DNA from: Dyadobacter fermentans
GTDB lineage: Bacteria > Bacteroidota > Bacteroidia > Cytophagales > Spirosomataceae
DNA: 64,000 bases
Assembly: GCF_019924045.1 (NCBI RefSeq)
Contig: NZ_JAHXBN010000001.1
Location: 310,001 to 374,000 of the forward strand
Direction of reading: 5' to 3'
Under the pieces are notes generated by a model. That model was not told where the DNA came from. It worked only from the letters and a program-made list of their open reading frames with translations, and ran no database searches. Shown here one piece after another: positions 26,627-35,851 of the stretch. A program made the position numbers and the translations under genes. Numbering within the stretch: position 1 is the stretch's first letter; every line of letters starts with the position of its first letter.

Positions 26627-26654
26627 GGGTTCGCCGCCTGGCGAACCCATTTCT
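26627..26654 (+). terminator. rho-independent terminator
   Basis: A perfect 9-base stem (GGGTTCGCC / GGCGAACCC, loop GCCT) followed by a T-rich tract ATTTCTTTTTT, 44 bases after the MFS stop. Confidence 0.85.
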
Positions 26655-26662
26655 TTTTTAAG

Positions 26663-27805
26663 ATGAAAAAACTCTTTTACCTCGGAATCCTGGGCATTGT
26701 CCTTTACGAAATAGCGAAAGTATACTTCATTATGCCCATGCCGGGCAGCCAGCGGATGAACAGCATCGATGCCGCTTACATCCTGCATACCTGGCGCTGG
26801 CCATTGCGGATATTGTTTTGGGCAATGATCGTGGCCGGCGGGTTCGCCGTGTTTTCTGCTAAAAGAAAATGGCTGCCAGCCATTCTGGTGCTGCTCGCGG
26901 CAGGTATTATTTACGCGACCAACTTCGAAATGGCCGCGGATACGATGTTTTATCAGCCTTCATCGGTAATTCAGCACAATGCGGCTAGCAATAAAGTAGC
27001 TATGGACCGACTGGTGATAGGCGTGGAGGCCAATGGCGAAGCCAAAGCCTATCCGATTCAGTATATCGGTTACCACCACCAGGTGCGCGATGTACTCGGC
27101 GGAAAGCCCATTATGGTCACTTATTGCACGGTATGCCGCACCGGCAGGGTTTTTGTGCCGATGGTAGACGGCAAGCCGGAGGTGTTCCGGCTGGTTGGGA
27201 TGGATCATTTCAATGCGATGTTCGAAGACAGTGAAACCGGCAGCTGGTGGCGGCAAGCCAACGGCGAAGCGATTGCCGGTCCGCTGAAAGGCAAAATGCT
27301 CCCCGAGCTTGCCAGCACCCAAACTTCACTCGGCCAATGGTTGAAACTCCACCCGGACAGCAAGGTCATGCAGCCCGATCCGGTGTATCAGGCCAAATAC
27401 GACTCCATGAGCCGCTACGAATCCGGCCGCGGTAAATCCCTCCTGACTAAAACCGACACGTTATCCTGGAAAGACAAATCGTGGGTAGTAGGCGTTCAGG
27501 CGGGCGGTGCGGCCAAAGCATTCGACTGGAACCGCCTCCAGAAAGAACGCATCATCAATAACGAGGTCGGTAATGTGCCGGTAGCATTGGTACTCAGCGC
27601 CGACAACAAGAGCTTTTTCGCATTTGACAAAGGAATCAATGAACCATTCGCGTTAAGAAACGATACCATTTTTACCAAAACAAGTACCTATAACCTCCTC
27701 GGCAAACGCCTCACCGGCACCGGTAACGACCTGAAACGCATCAATGCCTACCAGGAATTCTGGCACAGCTGGCGCACTTTCCATCCCGGTACCGAACGGT
27801 ATTGA
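26663..27805 (+). CDS. DUF3179 domain-containing membrane protein
   Basis: A 380-residue protein with three hydrophobic segments (about 5-22, 47-64, 70-87) followed by a long soluble domain. The soluble part carries the DUF3179 signature, TYCTVCRTG at 153-161 with Cys155 and Cys158, and a repeat of the pattern IGVEANGEAKAYP / VGVQAGGAAKAFDW. The biochemical role of the family is not known; the CxxC suggests metal or redox function. It begins just after the terminator of the MFS gene and precedes a FecA-like receptor by 62 bases, so a role with that receptor in metal acquisition is possible (inference). Confidence 0.85.
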   Translation: MKKLFYLGILGIVLYEIAKVYFIMPMPGSQRMNSIDAAYILHTWRWPLRILFWAMIVAGGFAVFSAKRKWLPAILVLLAAGIIYATNFEMAADTMFYQPSSVIQHNAASNKVAMDRLVIGVEANGEAKAYPIQYIGYHHQVRDVLGGKPIMVTYCTVCRTGRVFVPMVDGKPEVFRLVGMDHFNAMFEDSETGSWWRQANGEAIAGPLKGKMLPELASTQTSLGQWLKLHPDSKVMQPDPVYQAKYDSMSRYESGRGKSLLTKTDTLSWKDKSWVVGVQAGGAAKAFDWNRLQKERIINNEVGNVPVALVLSADNKSFFAFDKGINEPFALRNDTIFTKTSTYNLLGKRLTGTGNDLKRINAYQEFWHSWRTFHPGTERY

Positions 27806-27867
27806 TTCGTGTCCATTCGTGCCTTCGCGGTAGGCCACTGCGTGGCATTATTACAACACAAACGCTA

Positions 27868-30078
27868 ATGAAGAAACTTTACTCAACCACCCTCATCCTC
27901 TGCATTCTTCTTCAAGCCGCTTACGCGCAAACCGACCAAAAGAAGGATTACGAAAAAGTATTAGACCTCCATGAGGTAACCGTTGGCGAGCGCAAAAACA
28001 CCATCCACGCCGAACGCCTCCCCGATGTTCATAACAGCTACATTACCGCTGGTAAAAAGAGCGAAGTGATCCGGATCGACGGTGTGAACGGGAATATCGC
28101 CGAAAAGACCGGCCGACAGATTTTCGCCAAAATCCCGGGCGTGTTTGTGTACGACATGGACGGCAGCGGCAACCAGGTCAACATTTCCACCCGCGGCCTC
28201 GACCCGCACCGTTCGTGGGAATATAACATCCGGCAAAACGGCATCATCACCAACTCCGACATGTACGGCTACCCCGCTAGCCATTACAGCCCGGCGATGG
28301 AGTCCATCCAGCGTGTGGAACTGGTAAGGGGAACATCTTCGCTGCAATATGGCGCGCAGTTCGGCGGGATGATCAATTACGTTACCAAAGGACCGGATAC
28401 TACCAAAGCATTTACATTCGAAACCATTAACTCGGCCGGCTCATTCGGGCTGTTCAGCTCCTATAATGCCATTAGTGGCAAGGTGGGCAAGTTTACTTAC
28501 TCGGCCTATTACCAGAAGCGGCATTCGAATGGTTACCGTAAAAACGCGAAATCCGACGCGCAGTCGCAATATGTGAGCCTGATGTACGAGTTCAGCAAAG
28601 CGTTCCGCATCAAGGCGGAGCTGGGCCGTTCGGAGTATGTGTACCAGATTCCCGGACCGCTCACCGACGCGATGTTCAACGAAGATCCGCGCCAGTCGAC
28701 CCGCTCGCGCAACTACTTCAACCCGGATATTTATGTACCGTCGATCGTGATGGATTGGAAAATTAACCCGCAAACGCAGCTGAAACTGACAACCTCGGGC
28801 GTATATGGCGCGCGCAACAGCGTCATGTTCGATGCTTTTGCGAACGTACCCGATACCATCAGCCGGGTGACCAATGCGTACCGCGCCCGTCAGGTGGATA
28901 TCGACAATTTCAAAAGCCTCACTTCCGAACTGCGTCTGGTGCACCAGTACGATTTCCTGGGTTTCCGCAATGTGGTTGCCGGCGGGGTTCAATACATGCA
29001 TAACAAGCTCCGTCGCCGCCAGCTGGGCAAAGGAACGACCGCCAGCGATTTCGACCTCACCCTCACCGATCCGCAGTTTGGCCGCGATATGTACCTCACG
29101 ACGGACAATATCGCATTGTTTTTGGAGAACCTTATTTTCATTACTCCGCGCCTGAGCTTCTCGCCGGGTATCCGGGTGGAGAAGGGCGGCACCGACATGA
29201 CCGGCAAAATCACCTATTATGACCCGGAAAACCTGCCGAATACCATCAAACACAGTTTTCCGTTGCTTGGAATCAGCTCACAGTATAAAATAGGAGAAAA
29301 CAGCCGTGCCTATGCAGGTTTTTCGCAGGCTTACCGCCCGGTTGTTTTCAAGGACATTATCCCTGGTTCCGTTTTGGAGCAGGTCGATAAAAACCTGAAA
29401 GATGCGACCGGCTACAACCTGGAAGCGGGCATTAGCGGAAATATCAAAGATGTGCTGAGATACGATATCGGGCTGTTCCAGGTAATGGTCAACAACCGGA
29501 TGGGTACCGTTTCGATGAAGGATGCCAACGGCAATGCATACCTGTACCGGACCACCACCGGCGACAGCAGGACCCGCGGGGTGGAAGCATACCTCGAATA
29601 TGCGGCATTCAAGCGCTACAATGGTGGCGAGCCTCAAACCGAACTGTCGTTTTTTACTTCCACATCCTATTTCGATGCCCAATATGTGCGCGGAACGGCG
29701 GTATCGAATGGCGAGAACAAAAGTGTCGCCGGCAACCGCGTAGAGGGCGTGCCGACCTGGATTTCACGAAATGGCATCCAATTCCAATACAAAAAGCTTT
29801 CGGTAACGGCCCAATACAGCTACGTAAGTTCCAACTTCGCCAACCCACTCAATACCGCGGAGCCTTCGGCCAATGGTACGATCGGCAAAGTGCCAGGGTA
29901 CGGTCTGCTCGACCTGAATGCTACGCTTTACCTGGGCCAGCATTACAAGCTGCGTGTCGGCGTGAACAACATTACCGACAAGCAATACTTCACCAAACGC
30001 CCCACAATGTACCCCGGCGCGGGTGTGTGGAGCTCGGACGGCCGCAGCATCGGTATTTCGTTCGGAATCAAGATTTAA
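27868..30078 (+). CDS. TonB-dependent receptor, FecA-like
   Basis: A 736-residue receptor from the ATG at 27868 (signal peptide MKKLYSTTLILCILLQAAYAQ); the in-frame start at 27802 overlaps the DUF3179 gene and adds residues unlike a signal peptide. It has no carboxypeptidase-regulatory domain. The plug shows VNISTRGLDPHRSWEYNIRQNG and ELVRGTSSLQYGAQFGGMINYVTK, and the whole resembles ferric-dicitrate (FecA) receptors. The barrel ends in SIGISFGIKI. It probably imports a ferric chelate. No FecI/FecR pair is directly upstream; the sigma/anti-sigma-like pair downstream is convergent. A strong terminator follows. Confidence 0.88.
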   Translation: MKKLYSTTLILCILLQAAYAQTDQKKDYEKVLDLHEVTVGERKNTIHAERLPDVHNSYITAGKKSEVIRIDGVNGNIAEKTGRQIFAKIPGVFVYDMDGSGNQVNISTRGLDPHRSWEYNIRQNGIITNSDMYGYPASHYSPAMESIQRVELVRGTSSLQYGAQFGGMINYVTKGPDTTKAFTFETINSAGSFGLFSSYNAISGKVGKFTYSAYYQKRHSNGYRKNAKSDAQSQYVSLMYEFSKAFRIKAELGRSEYVYQIPGPLTDAMFNEDPRQSTRSRNYFNPDIYVPSIVMDWKINPQTQLKLTTSGVYGARNSVMFDAFANVPDTISRVTNAYRARQVDIDNFKSLTSELRLVHQYDFLGFRNVVAGGVQYMHNKLRRRQLGKGTTASDFDLTLTDPQFGRDMYLTTDNIALFLENLIFITPRLSFSPGIRVEKGGTDMTGKITYYDPENLPNTIKHSFPLLGISSQYKIGENSRAYAGFSQAYRPVVFKDIIPGSVLEQVDKNLKDATGYNLEAGISGNIKDVLRYDIGLFQVMVNNRMGTVSMKDANGNAYLYRTTTGDSRTRGVEAYLEYAAFKRYNGGEPQTELSFFTSTSYFDAQYVRGTAVSNGENKSVAGNRVEGVPTWISRNGIQFQYKKLSVTAQYSYVSSNFANPLNTAEPSANGTIGKVPGYGLLDLNATLYLGQHYKLRVGVNNITDKQYFTKRPTMYPGAGVWSSDGRSIGISFGIKI

Positions 30079-30089
30079 TTATACAGATT

Positions 30090-30123
30090 AGGATAGCACG
30101 AAAGCCCACGTTCGTGCTATCCT
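30090..30123. terminator. bidirectional terminator between convergent genes
   Basis: A perfect 13-base inverted repeat (AGGATAGCACGAA / TTCGTGCTATCCT, 8-base loop) lies between the FecA-like gene and the converging 30169 gene. Confidence 0.75.
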
Positions 30124-30168
30124 ACGTTATTTTGCCTATAAACAGGAAGCCGCGCTGTGGCTGGGCGC

Positions 30169-31815
30169 CTACCTGACCAAAAACCTGACCGACAATTGAA
30201 TATTCGGAGAGTTAACCTTTTTAAATCCGGTGAGCGATAGATTCGATACCGGGATAATTGTCATCCAGGCAAACTGTAATCGATTGTTCAGTATCCCACG
30301 CGAATAAAAAAGTATCCCGGCGCGGATGTTCCATTGCTGCGGGTTCATGTAGGATTTCAATGCGTCCTGACCTCTGGCCGTCAAATACGACTCGTCGACG
30401 ATTATACCGTTGGAGTAGTCAGTTTCCTTTCGGAGCAATGCCGACGAGTACCGGGCATACGAGAGCCCGCCAACCAACGAAAGCCCGCGCACGACATGAT
30501 ATTGGTATTGAAGGGAAAAATTGAGTCCGAATGTTTTAATGAAGTTGGTATTACGCTTGACTTGCCGAAGTGTTGAATCCGCAGCGGGAATCGTGTCTAC
30601 GCGTTGAGCGACGCGTTCCTTGTCGCCAAAATAGGAATGCAGCGGATTGAAAATGAACGTTGCGGTATGCCTGTTCCAACTTTTGGAAACAAATACACCC
30701 GGGATCGCCAGTCGCAGCGGATGCTTCGTGCTGTCGGCACCCGTGAACATGTAATTGGGCGAGGCAATGGACCGCGTGATGTTCCATTCAGGCCCGAAAT
30801 GGATGTCCTTCCATACCGGATTGCGGGATTTGACGGGGGGCTGCGGTGCATTGGGTAATGCCGACTTTTGAATCAGCGTGCTCAAATCGCTATTCATACT
30901 TTTGAAATGGCCCGCGCGAGGGTCCAGGTTGCTGAGCGGCATTTGTACCGGGGCCGCCTGGGTATTTTTGTCATGGCTAAAAGATGGAGCCGTTTCTTGC
31001 AGCACCTGTCCGGATTTCAAACTGTTTGCCTGAGAGGCAGCATAATTTTGCCGGGTAATAGAATCAGGAAACGTGTCATTTTCGATTCCTCGGGTAACAC
31101 GGCCAGAGAATGCACCAGGTTTATTCCCGCTTTTGTTGATAGTGCGACCGGGCAATGCGCTACGCTCTTTCTCGTATACGCCTGCCGATACACGTGTGTC
31201 CCGGATGCGCGCCGCCCGGACGGCGTCCGTGTGTATGCGGGAAGAGCCGGTCGGACGGCTCACAGAATGTTTGCTTTTTCCTTCGACGTGCCCGGTTTTT
31301 GAAATGGTGGGTTTGTTGGTTGAAATGTCTGAAAATGAACGACTTGTTGTGGACTCGCTACTTCGTGTGGTGCCAGTTTTTGATGGGGTAATTTCCGGTG
31401 AAGTAGTTGCAGACGGAAGTTTTTCGGTGGGGCTCGATGTTGCCATGTCGACCTGTTCCGTCTCAGACTTGGAAATGTTTTTTTTGAGCTTTGTCTTGGC
31501 CGGTGCGGCGTCTTGAGTGGATGAATTAACGGATTGATTTTCAGTTGACTTTTGGGTTTTTGTTTTTGCATTAAAAACAACCAATGCAACTATCACCGAA
31601 ACAGTCACCACCGCAGAAATCGCTATGAGCAGCCCTTTGAGCTTGCCAACGGATTTCCGGAACTGCGTAGGTCCTTTTACCCACTTCGCCTCGTCGTTTG
31701 CCGTGGCGTCCAGCATATCGCTCATACCTGCCCACGCGTCGTCCACCCGGATTTCGGGCTCCGGCAGCGGGTCACGGAGAAACTTGTCGATATGTTTATC
31801 TTTCCTTTTCATCAC
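30169..31815 (-). CDS. Putative anti-sigma protein with membrane helix, long linker and C-terminal beta-barrel-like domain
   Basis: A 548-residue protein with four parts: a 60-residue acidic cytoplasmic head (VDDAWAGMSDMLDATAND), a single membrane helix 61-81 (GLLIAISAVVTVSVIVALVVF), a low-complexity Ser/Thr/Lys/Pro linker from about 83 to 330, and a folded C-terminal domain (about 335-548) with barrel-like strands and the ending IQLSVRFLVR. Its start overlaps the sigma factor stop by four bases. Such coupling with a sigma gene and the small head suggest an anti-sigma role; the linker is long enough to cross the periplasm and let the C-terminal domain reach the outer membrane. This reading is inference; no family name is certain. 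Confidence 0.7.
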   Translation of the reverse strand: MMKRKDKHIDKFLRDPLPEPEIRVDDAWAGMSDMLDATANDEAKWVKGPTQFRKSVGKLKGLLIAISAVVTVSVIVALVVFNAKTKTQKSTENQSVNSSTQDAAPAKTKLKKNISKSETEQVDMATSSPTEKLPSATTSPEITPSKTGTTRSSESTTSRSFSDISTNKPTISKTGHVEGKSKHSVSRPTGSSRIHTDAVRAARIRDTRVSAGVYEKERSALPGRTINKSGNKPGAFSGRVTRGIENDTFPDSITRQNYAASQANSLKSGQVLQETAPSFSHDKNTQAAPVQMPLSNLDPRAGHFKSMNSDLSTLIQKSALPNAPQPPVKSRNPVWKDIHFGPEWNITRSIASPNYMFTGADSTKHPLRLAIPGVFVSKSWNRHTATFIFNPLHSYFGDKERVAQRVDTIPAADSTLRQVKRNTNFIKTFGLNFSLQYQYHVVRGLSLVGGLSYARYSSALLRKETDYSNGIIVDESYLTARGQDALKSYMNPQQWNIRAGILFYSRGILNNRLQFAWMTIIPVSNLSLTGFKKVNSPNIQLSVRFLVR

Positions 31816-32345
31816 AGAGGGTTTTCAAAAATGACTTTCAACCTGTTCCTGCTCTCGCTTAAATGCCATTTGACCGTTCCTTCGCTGATCGCCAGCGAAC
31901 CGGCTATTTCTTTCACCGAAAAACCATCCATATAAAACAAGCTGCAAATGCGGCGCGTAGCCACCGGCAGTTGCATGAGGTATACGTGAATATCAGTTCC
32001 CGACAGCTGTTCTAAAGGGTTGTCTTGCGAGACAAACCCCATTTTATCCTCGATTTCCACGTAATCGAATGCCTGCGTTTTCCTGTCGCGAAGCATAGTG
32101 AGTGCGGCATTGCGGACGGTGGTGTACATCCAACTGAAAAACCCGCCTTTGGCCGCGTCGTATTGGTCGATGTTCGCAAACACTTTCAGCATTCCATTGT
32201 TGATCGCCGTGACGATGTCGTGTTTGTCCTCAAAAAAGTTCTTGCAAAGCACAAACAGGACAGGGTAAAATTGCCGGTACAATTTTTCCTGACTCTGGCG
32301 CTCCCGTCGCCTGCAACCTGCCAATATCTCGTTTAATGGATCCAA
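31812..32345 (-). CDS. RNA polymerase sigma factor, ECF (sigma-70 family)
   Basis: A 177-residue protein with sigma region 2 (about 20-85, QFYPVLFVLCKNFFED and GGFFSWMYTTVRNAAL) and region 4 (about 120-172, YMDGFSVKEIAGSLAISEGTVKWHLSESRNRLK helix-turn-helix). It starts with TTG at 32345; no in-frame ATG is available upstream. The stop overlaps the start of the putative anti-sigma gene, a typical ECF sigma/anti-sigma arrangement. Target genes are unknown. It differs from FecI-type sigma factors in lacking an adjacent FecR with a TonB receptor in the same orientation. Confidence 0.9.
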   Translation of the reverse strand: MDPLNEILAGCRRRERQSQEKLYRQFYPVLFVLCKNFFEDKHDIVTAINNGMLKVFANIDQYDAAKGGFFSWMYTTVRNAALTMLRDRKTQAFDYVEIEDKMGFVSQDNPLEQLSGTDIHVYLMQLPVATRRICSLFYMDGFSVKEIAGSLAISEGTVKWHLSESRNRLKVIFENPL

Positions 32346-32358
32346 ATCGTATTGAAAT

Positions 32359-32389
32359 GCCTGACCGGCATAATGCTGGCCGGTCAGGC
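32359..32389. terminator. strong hairpin between repeat lipoprotein and sigma factor genes
   Basis: A perfect 10-base inverted repeat (GCCTGACCGG / CCGGTCAGGC, 11-base loop) lies 14 bases before the sigma factor start on the minus strand. The T-tract is weak, so it may be a terminator for the lipoprotein gene, a leader structure controlling the sigma gene, or an operator. Confidence 0.5.
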
Positions 32390-32445
32390 TGGTTTATTTC
32401 AATGAGACATAAAACGCAACTGTTCTTAAATTTCGATGATTACTT

Positions 32446-32784
32446 TCAATGGACAGTTTTGAGTCGAGCCAATGCTCCGGAAAGAGCAGTCTGGTTCTTG
32501 CGTCCAAGTGTGTTGGAGAACGTGCTGTCAGCAACCGTACTGTCGCGACCGACGGTATCGGAATAAAGTGTGTCGTGTGGGATGCTGTCTTTCCGGATCG
32601 TGTCTTTTCGAATACTGTCTTTTCGTATGCTGTCCGAAGCAATACTGTCCTGCCAGGCGCTATCGGCACGTGTCCTCGCCGAAACCGGTACCGGAGCATT
32701 TTCTTCCATTTTTCCCCGTTCGCAGGCGACCAGCTGGATTAACAGCAATGCAATGCATAATACCAGCCACTTTTCTGTTCTCAT
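32446..32784 (-). CDS. Small lipoprotein with DSIRKDT-type repeats
   Basis: A 112-residue protein with signal peptide and lipobox (LIQLVAC, Cys21). The mature part is mostly an imperfect five-residue repeat, D-S/T-I-R-K (residues about 48-72), continuing as DTLYSDTVGRDSTVADST. Such acidic/basic alternating repeats are probably extended or weakly helical. No known family. It lies 100 bases upstream of the sigma factor on the same strand with a hairpin between. The DNA repeat also opens other frames, so the gene call rests on the lipoprotein signal. Confidence 0.6.
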   Translation of the reverse strand: MRTEKWLVLCIALLLIQLVACERGKMEENAPVPVSARTRADSAWQDSIASDSIRKDSIRKDTIRKDSIPHDTLYSDTVGRDSTVADSTFSNTLGRKNQTALSGALARLKTVH

Positions 32785-32975
32785 GACCATCAGTGTTTAA
32801 AATTTAGAAAATAAAAATGAGGTGGCCACCCGTCAATAAAATAAACTGCGGGGGAAGGACCGAAGGTTGGGTGTCTTTGAAAAAAAAGTTCAGAGAATTC
32901 GATTAACCTGCGTTTTGTCAGTAAATACCAGTTAATTGCGCGTTTTATTTTGAAATGGACGCCTAACTAATTCAC

Positions 32976-34145
32976 ATGAAGCGAATAACCCTTTTCTTAA
33001 TCCTGCTGGCTGGTTGTCCGGTTTTTTCTCAGAATTACGACGAAGCGAAAGTGCCGCATTACACGTTACCGGATGTGCTGAAAACCACCTCGGGGAAAAC
33101 AATCCGGAATGAAGAAAAATGGGAGAAACTTAGGAGGCCGGAAGTCCTGAAACTATTCGAGGACCACATTTACGGGCAAATGCCCACAGACTATGATAGT
33201 ATCCGCTATGCGCTGACGGAAGACGACGGTGCGGAGATGGCCGGCAAGGCGGTTTTGAAACAAGTAGGAATCACCGTTTTCAGAAAAGGTAACTCGGTAC
33301 AAATCAACGTGGTTCTTTTTACGCCTGCACAGGCGAAGAAGCCGGTACCTGTATTTTTGCTGATCAACAACCGCGGAAAAGAGAATACAGACCCCACGAG
33401 AGCGAAAAAGAGCGAATTCTGGCCGGCCGAAATGTTGATAGACAGCGGCTTCGCGATCGCGGCGTTTCATGTGAGCGACCTTGCGCCGGATAACAAGGAC
33501 ACCTACATGACCGGCGTTCTGCAAAAGCTCTATCCCGAACAGTTGAAAATGGACAATGGCATGAAGGCCATAGGTGCGTGGGCCTGGGGGGCCAGCCGTG
33601 TGATGGATTATTTTGAGACGGATAGGGATATCGATGCTAAAAAGGTAATTGTGGTAGGACATTCGCGGGGAGGTAAAACATCGTTGTGGGCAGCTGCACA
33701 GGACCAGCGCTTTGCGGCTTGTGTGACCAACTGCTCGGGCAATACCGGGGCGGCTTTGGCGCGGCGGCAATTCGGCGAGCGGATCAGCCGTATCAACACT
33801 ACTTTTCCGCATTGGTTTAGTAACAATTACAAGAAATATAATGACAAAGAGAATGCCCTGCCGGTAGACCAGCACATGCTCATCGCGCTCATCGCACCCC
33901 GGCCCGTGTACGCGACCAATGCTTCCAAAGACCTCTGGGCCGACCCCAAAGGAACGTTTCTCGCGTTGAAGGCTGCCGAGCCGGTGTACGCATTATACAA
34001 GATCCAATCAGGATTACCCAAAGATCCGCCAGGGATCAATAAGCCGGTAATTGGTTCGCATTTTGGTTATCACAACCGCGAAGGCGAGCATGATATGACG
34101 GTTTACGACTGGGGGAATTTTATCCGGTTCGCCAGGAAGTTTTGA
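32976..34145 (+). CDS. Secreted alpha/beta hydrolase of the CE15 (glucuronoyl esterase) type
   Basis: A 389-residue enzyme with signal peptide 1-19 (ending PVFSQ). The nucleophile elbow GHSRGGKTSLWAAA near 228-241 is that of bacterial CE15 enzymes, followed by TNCSGNTGAALARR and the oxyanion/active-site region; the catalytic His is in the C-terminal REGEHDMTVYDW. NNRGKENTD and WAWGASRVMDY are further family marks. CE15 enzymes split esters between glucuronate of xylan and lignin alcohols. No xylanase genes are nearby, so the natural substrate may be different. Normal length, single domain. Confidence 0.85.
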   Translation: MKRITLFLILLAGCPVFSQNYDEAKVPHYTLPDVLKTTSGKTIRNEEKWEKLRRPEVLKLFEDHIYGQMPTDYDSIRYALTEDDGAEMAGKAVLKQVGITVFRKGNSVQINVVLFTPAQAKKPVPVFLLINNRGKENTDPTRAKKSEFWPAEMLIDSGFAIAAFHVSDLAPDNKDTYMTGVLQKLYPEQLKMDNGMKAIGAWAWGASRVMDYFETDRDIDAKKVIVVGHSRGGKTSLWAAAQDQRFAACVTNCSGNTGAALARRQFGERISRINTTFPHWFSNNYKKYNDKENALPVDQHMLIALIAPRPVYATNASKDLWADPKGTFLALKAAEPVYALYKIQSGLPKDPPGINKPVIGSHFGYHNREGEHDMTVYDWGNFIRFARKF

Positions 34146-34222
34146 GGAAAGTGCAACGGTTTAAATTAGATTTGGCTCTAAGTAACCGATATCACTATTT
34201 CCCCTATTTCCTATCAGTATTT

Positions 34223-34939
34223 ATGTTTCAAAAGTTTACGATCGCTTCGCTGTTCGGGCTGTTGCTCATAGCCGGGTGCGCTCCCAAAATCCGGACGAAT
34301 GTCTCTCAAAAATACCAGCCGCTTAGTTATGATGAGGAGGTTTGGGTGCTTCCCCTGGACTCGACCGGCATAGGCCTCGCGGAAGTGCTGGGCACTGTAA
34401 AGGTGGGCGATGCCGGTATGACAACCAATTGCAGCTACACAGTCGTACTCGAAAAGGCCAAGGAAGAAGCCCGGAAATCGGGTGGTAATGCTGTGCGGGT
34501 GATTGAACACAAGACCCCGGATTTTATGAGTTCCTGCCACCGCATTACCGTGGAGGTTTTGCGGATTAGTCCGGATCAGATCGCAGCATTGAAACAGGTC
34601 GAAACCGAAGCGGATTCACTGATCGACCACGCCATTCTCTACGTTTATCGTAATGGAGGAGCCGGGGCGCTGGTTAGCTATAACCTGAGCCTCGGGGATT
34701 CGGTCATATGCCGGGTTACGAACAAATTCCGCCAGAAAATTGAAATCCGGACGGAGGGCGCGCAGGAACTTTGGGCTAAAACGGAGTCAAAAGCCTCTAT
34801 ACCCATCGATATCAAGAAGGGTCGTACCTATTATCTCCGCTGTGGGGTAGGAATGGGCGTGGTCGTAGGCCGCCCGACCCTCGACCTGGTCGACCGCCGG
34901 ACAGGCAAGGCCGAATATATGGGAGGAAAACGTAAATAA
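34223..34939 (+). CDS. Lipoprotein of unknown function
   Basis: A 238-residue lipoprotein from the ATG at 34223 (MFQKFTIASLFGLLLIAGC, Cys19); an in-frame start at 34142 overlaps the CE15 gene and lacks a signal peptide. The part to about 125 contains a VLEKAKEEARKSGGNAVRVIEH motif like lipoproteins of the DUF4156/YbjQ style. The second half (VSYNLSLGDSVICRVTNKFRQKIEIRTEG ... YYLRCGVGMGV) resembles the DUF2846-like beta domain. Function unknown. It stands 10 bases before an outer membrane barrel gene; both are probably co-transcribed. Confidence 0.7.
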   Translation: MFQKFTIASLFGLLLIAGCAPKIRTNVSQKYQPLSYDEEVWVLPLDSTGIGLAEVLGTVKVGDAGMTTNCSYTVVLEKAKEEARKSGGNAVRVIEHKTPDFMSSCHRITVEVLRISPDQIAALKQVETEADSLIDHAILYVYRNGGAGALVSYNLSLGDSVICRVTNKFRQKIEIRTEGAQELWAKTESKASIPIDIKKGRTYYLRCGVGMGVVVGRPTLDLVDRRTGKAEYMGGKRK

Positions 34940-34949
34940 GCCTCAGCCA

Positions 34950-35771
34950 ATGAAGAACTTCCTTTTTACCTTCCTGATCTGCATGATCGGGATCGTGACT
35001 GCACGCGCGCAGGACCTGATTGTAACCACGTCGGGTGATTCGATCCGATGCAAAATCACGCGCGAGCAGGGTGATTTCGTGTATTTTACCTACAATAAAT
35101 TCGGAGTACCGGCCAAGACGCTCATGCCGACCAGCGACATAGCGGACAAGCGCACGAATTTTTATCATGAGCCGGTTGAAATCGTTCCCAAGCGGACGTA
35201 TGGTCGCTGGCTCTACCGTTTCCAGGGAGGATATTCCCGTCGCGTCGCGCGGATCAGCGACCAGGTGCCTTCGGGCGCGAGGAGCTATTTAAAGAAAATG
35301 AAGTCGGGGTATACCCTTGGCGGGGATATTCATTACTTCATTTCGGAACCGTTCGGCCTGGGCGCGAAGTACAGTTACAACCATTACCAGTTCAAAGATG
35401 CCAGTTTTCAGGACAAGGTCAATCTCAACTATTTCGCGGTATCGGGGCTGAACAGGCTGGTCCTGCGGTCAGGAAGCGAAGTGTATATAGGCGCGAATAT
35501 GGGTTACCAGTCGTACAAGGACCAGGTAAATAGCAGCGGAGCGCTGGTGAGCATTACCGGTGGAACTGTGGGCGTGGGACTGGAAATAGGGTACGGGATG
35601 AGGATGAGCGATGCCTCGAAATTGTACCTGAATTTTTCCGTGTTGAGCGGGACTATTTCGAGGGTAACTGTGAACAGCGGCGGGCGGAAGGAAACTGTGC
35701 AGCTGGGCAAAGGCGAGTACGAAAGTCTGGCGAGGCTGGAACTGACGCTCGGCCTGGCATTTGGTCATTAG
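34950..35771 (+). CDS. Putative outer membrane beta-barrel protein
   Basis: A 273-residue protein with signal peptide 1-22 (ending TARAQ). A short N-terminal beta domain (DLIVTTSGDSIRCKITREQGDFVYF), common before small barrels in this phylum, is followed by a barrel from about 85: YRFQGGYSRRVAR, LGGDIHYFISEPFGLGAKYSY, the terminal strand SLARLELTLGLAFGH. Probably an 8- to 10-stranded porin-like or adhesin-like protein. It follows the lipoprotein gene by 10 bases and is closed by a terminator. Confidence 0.75.
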   Translation: MKNFLFTFLICMIGIVTARAQDLIVTTSGDSIRCKITREQGDFVYFTYNKFGVPAKTLMPTSDIADKRTNFYHEPVEIVPKRTYGRWLYRFQGGYSRRVARISDQVPSGARSYLKKMKSGYTLGGDIHYFISEPFGLGAKYSYNHYQFKDASFQDKVNLNYFAVSGLNRLVLRSGSEVYIGANMGYQSYKDQVNSSGALVSITGGTVGVGLEIGYGMRMSDASKLYLNFSVLSGTISRVTVNSGGRKETVQLGKGEYESLARLELTLGLAFGH

Positions 35772-35807
35772 CCGACCTCAGGCATAAAATTTGCGGGTAA
35801 ATAGGTA

Positions 35808-35833
35808 AAAGAAGGTAGAAATGCCTTCTTTTA
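35808..35833 (+). terminator. rho-independent terminator
   Basis: Stem AAAAGAAGG / CCTTCTTTT with 8-base loop, ending in a T-run, 36 bases after the barrel gene. The A- and T-tracts at both ends would let it work on either strand. Confidence 0.75.
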
Positions 35834-35851
35834 TCAATAAAAAATAGCGTG

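Noticed and set aside
32394..32699. Alternative 101-codon minus frame over the repeat lipoprotein
   Set aside because: The DNA repeat opens several frames; only the 32784 frame has a signal peptide with lipobox.
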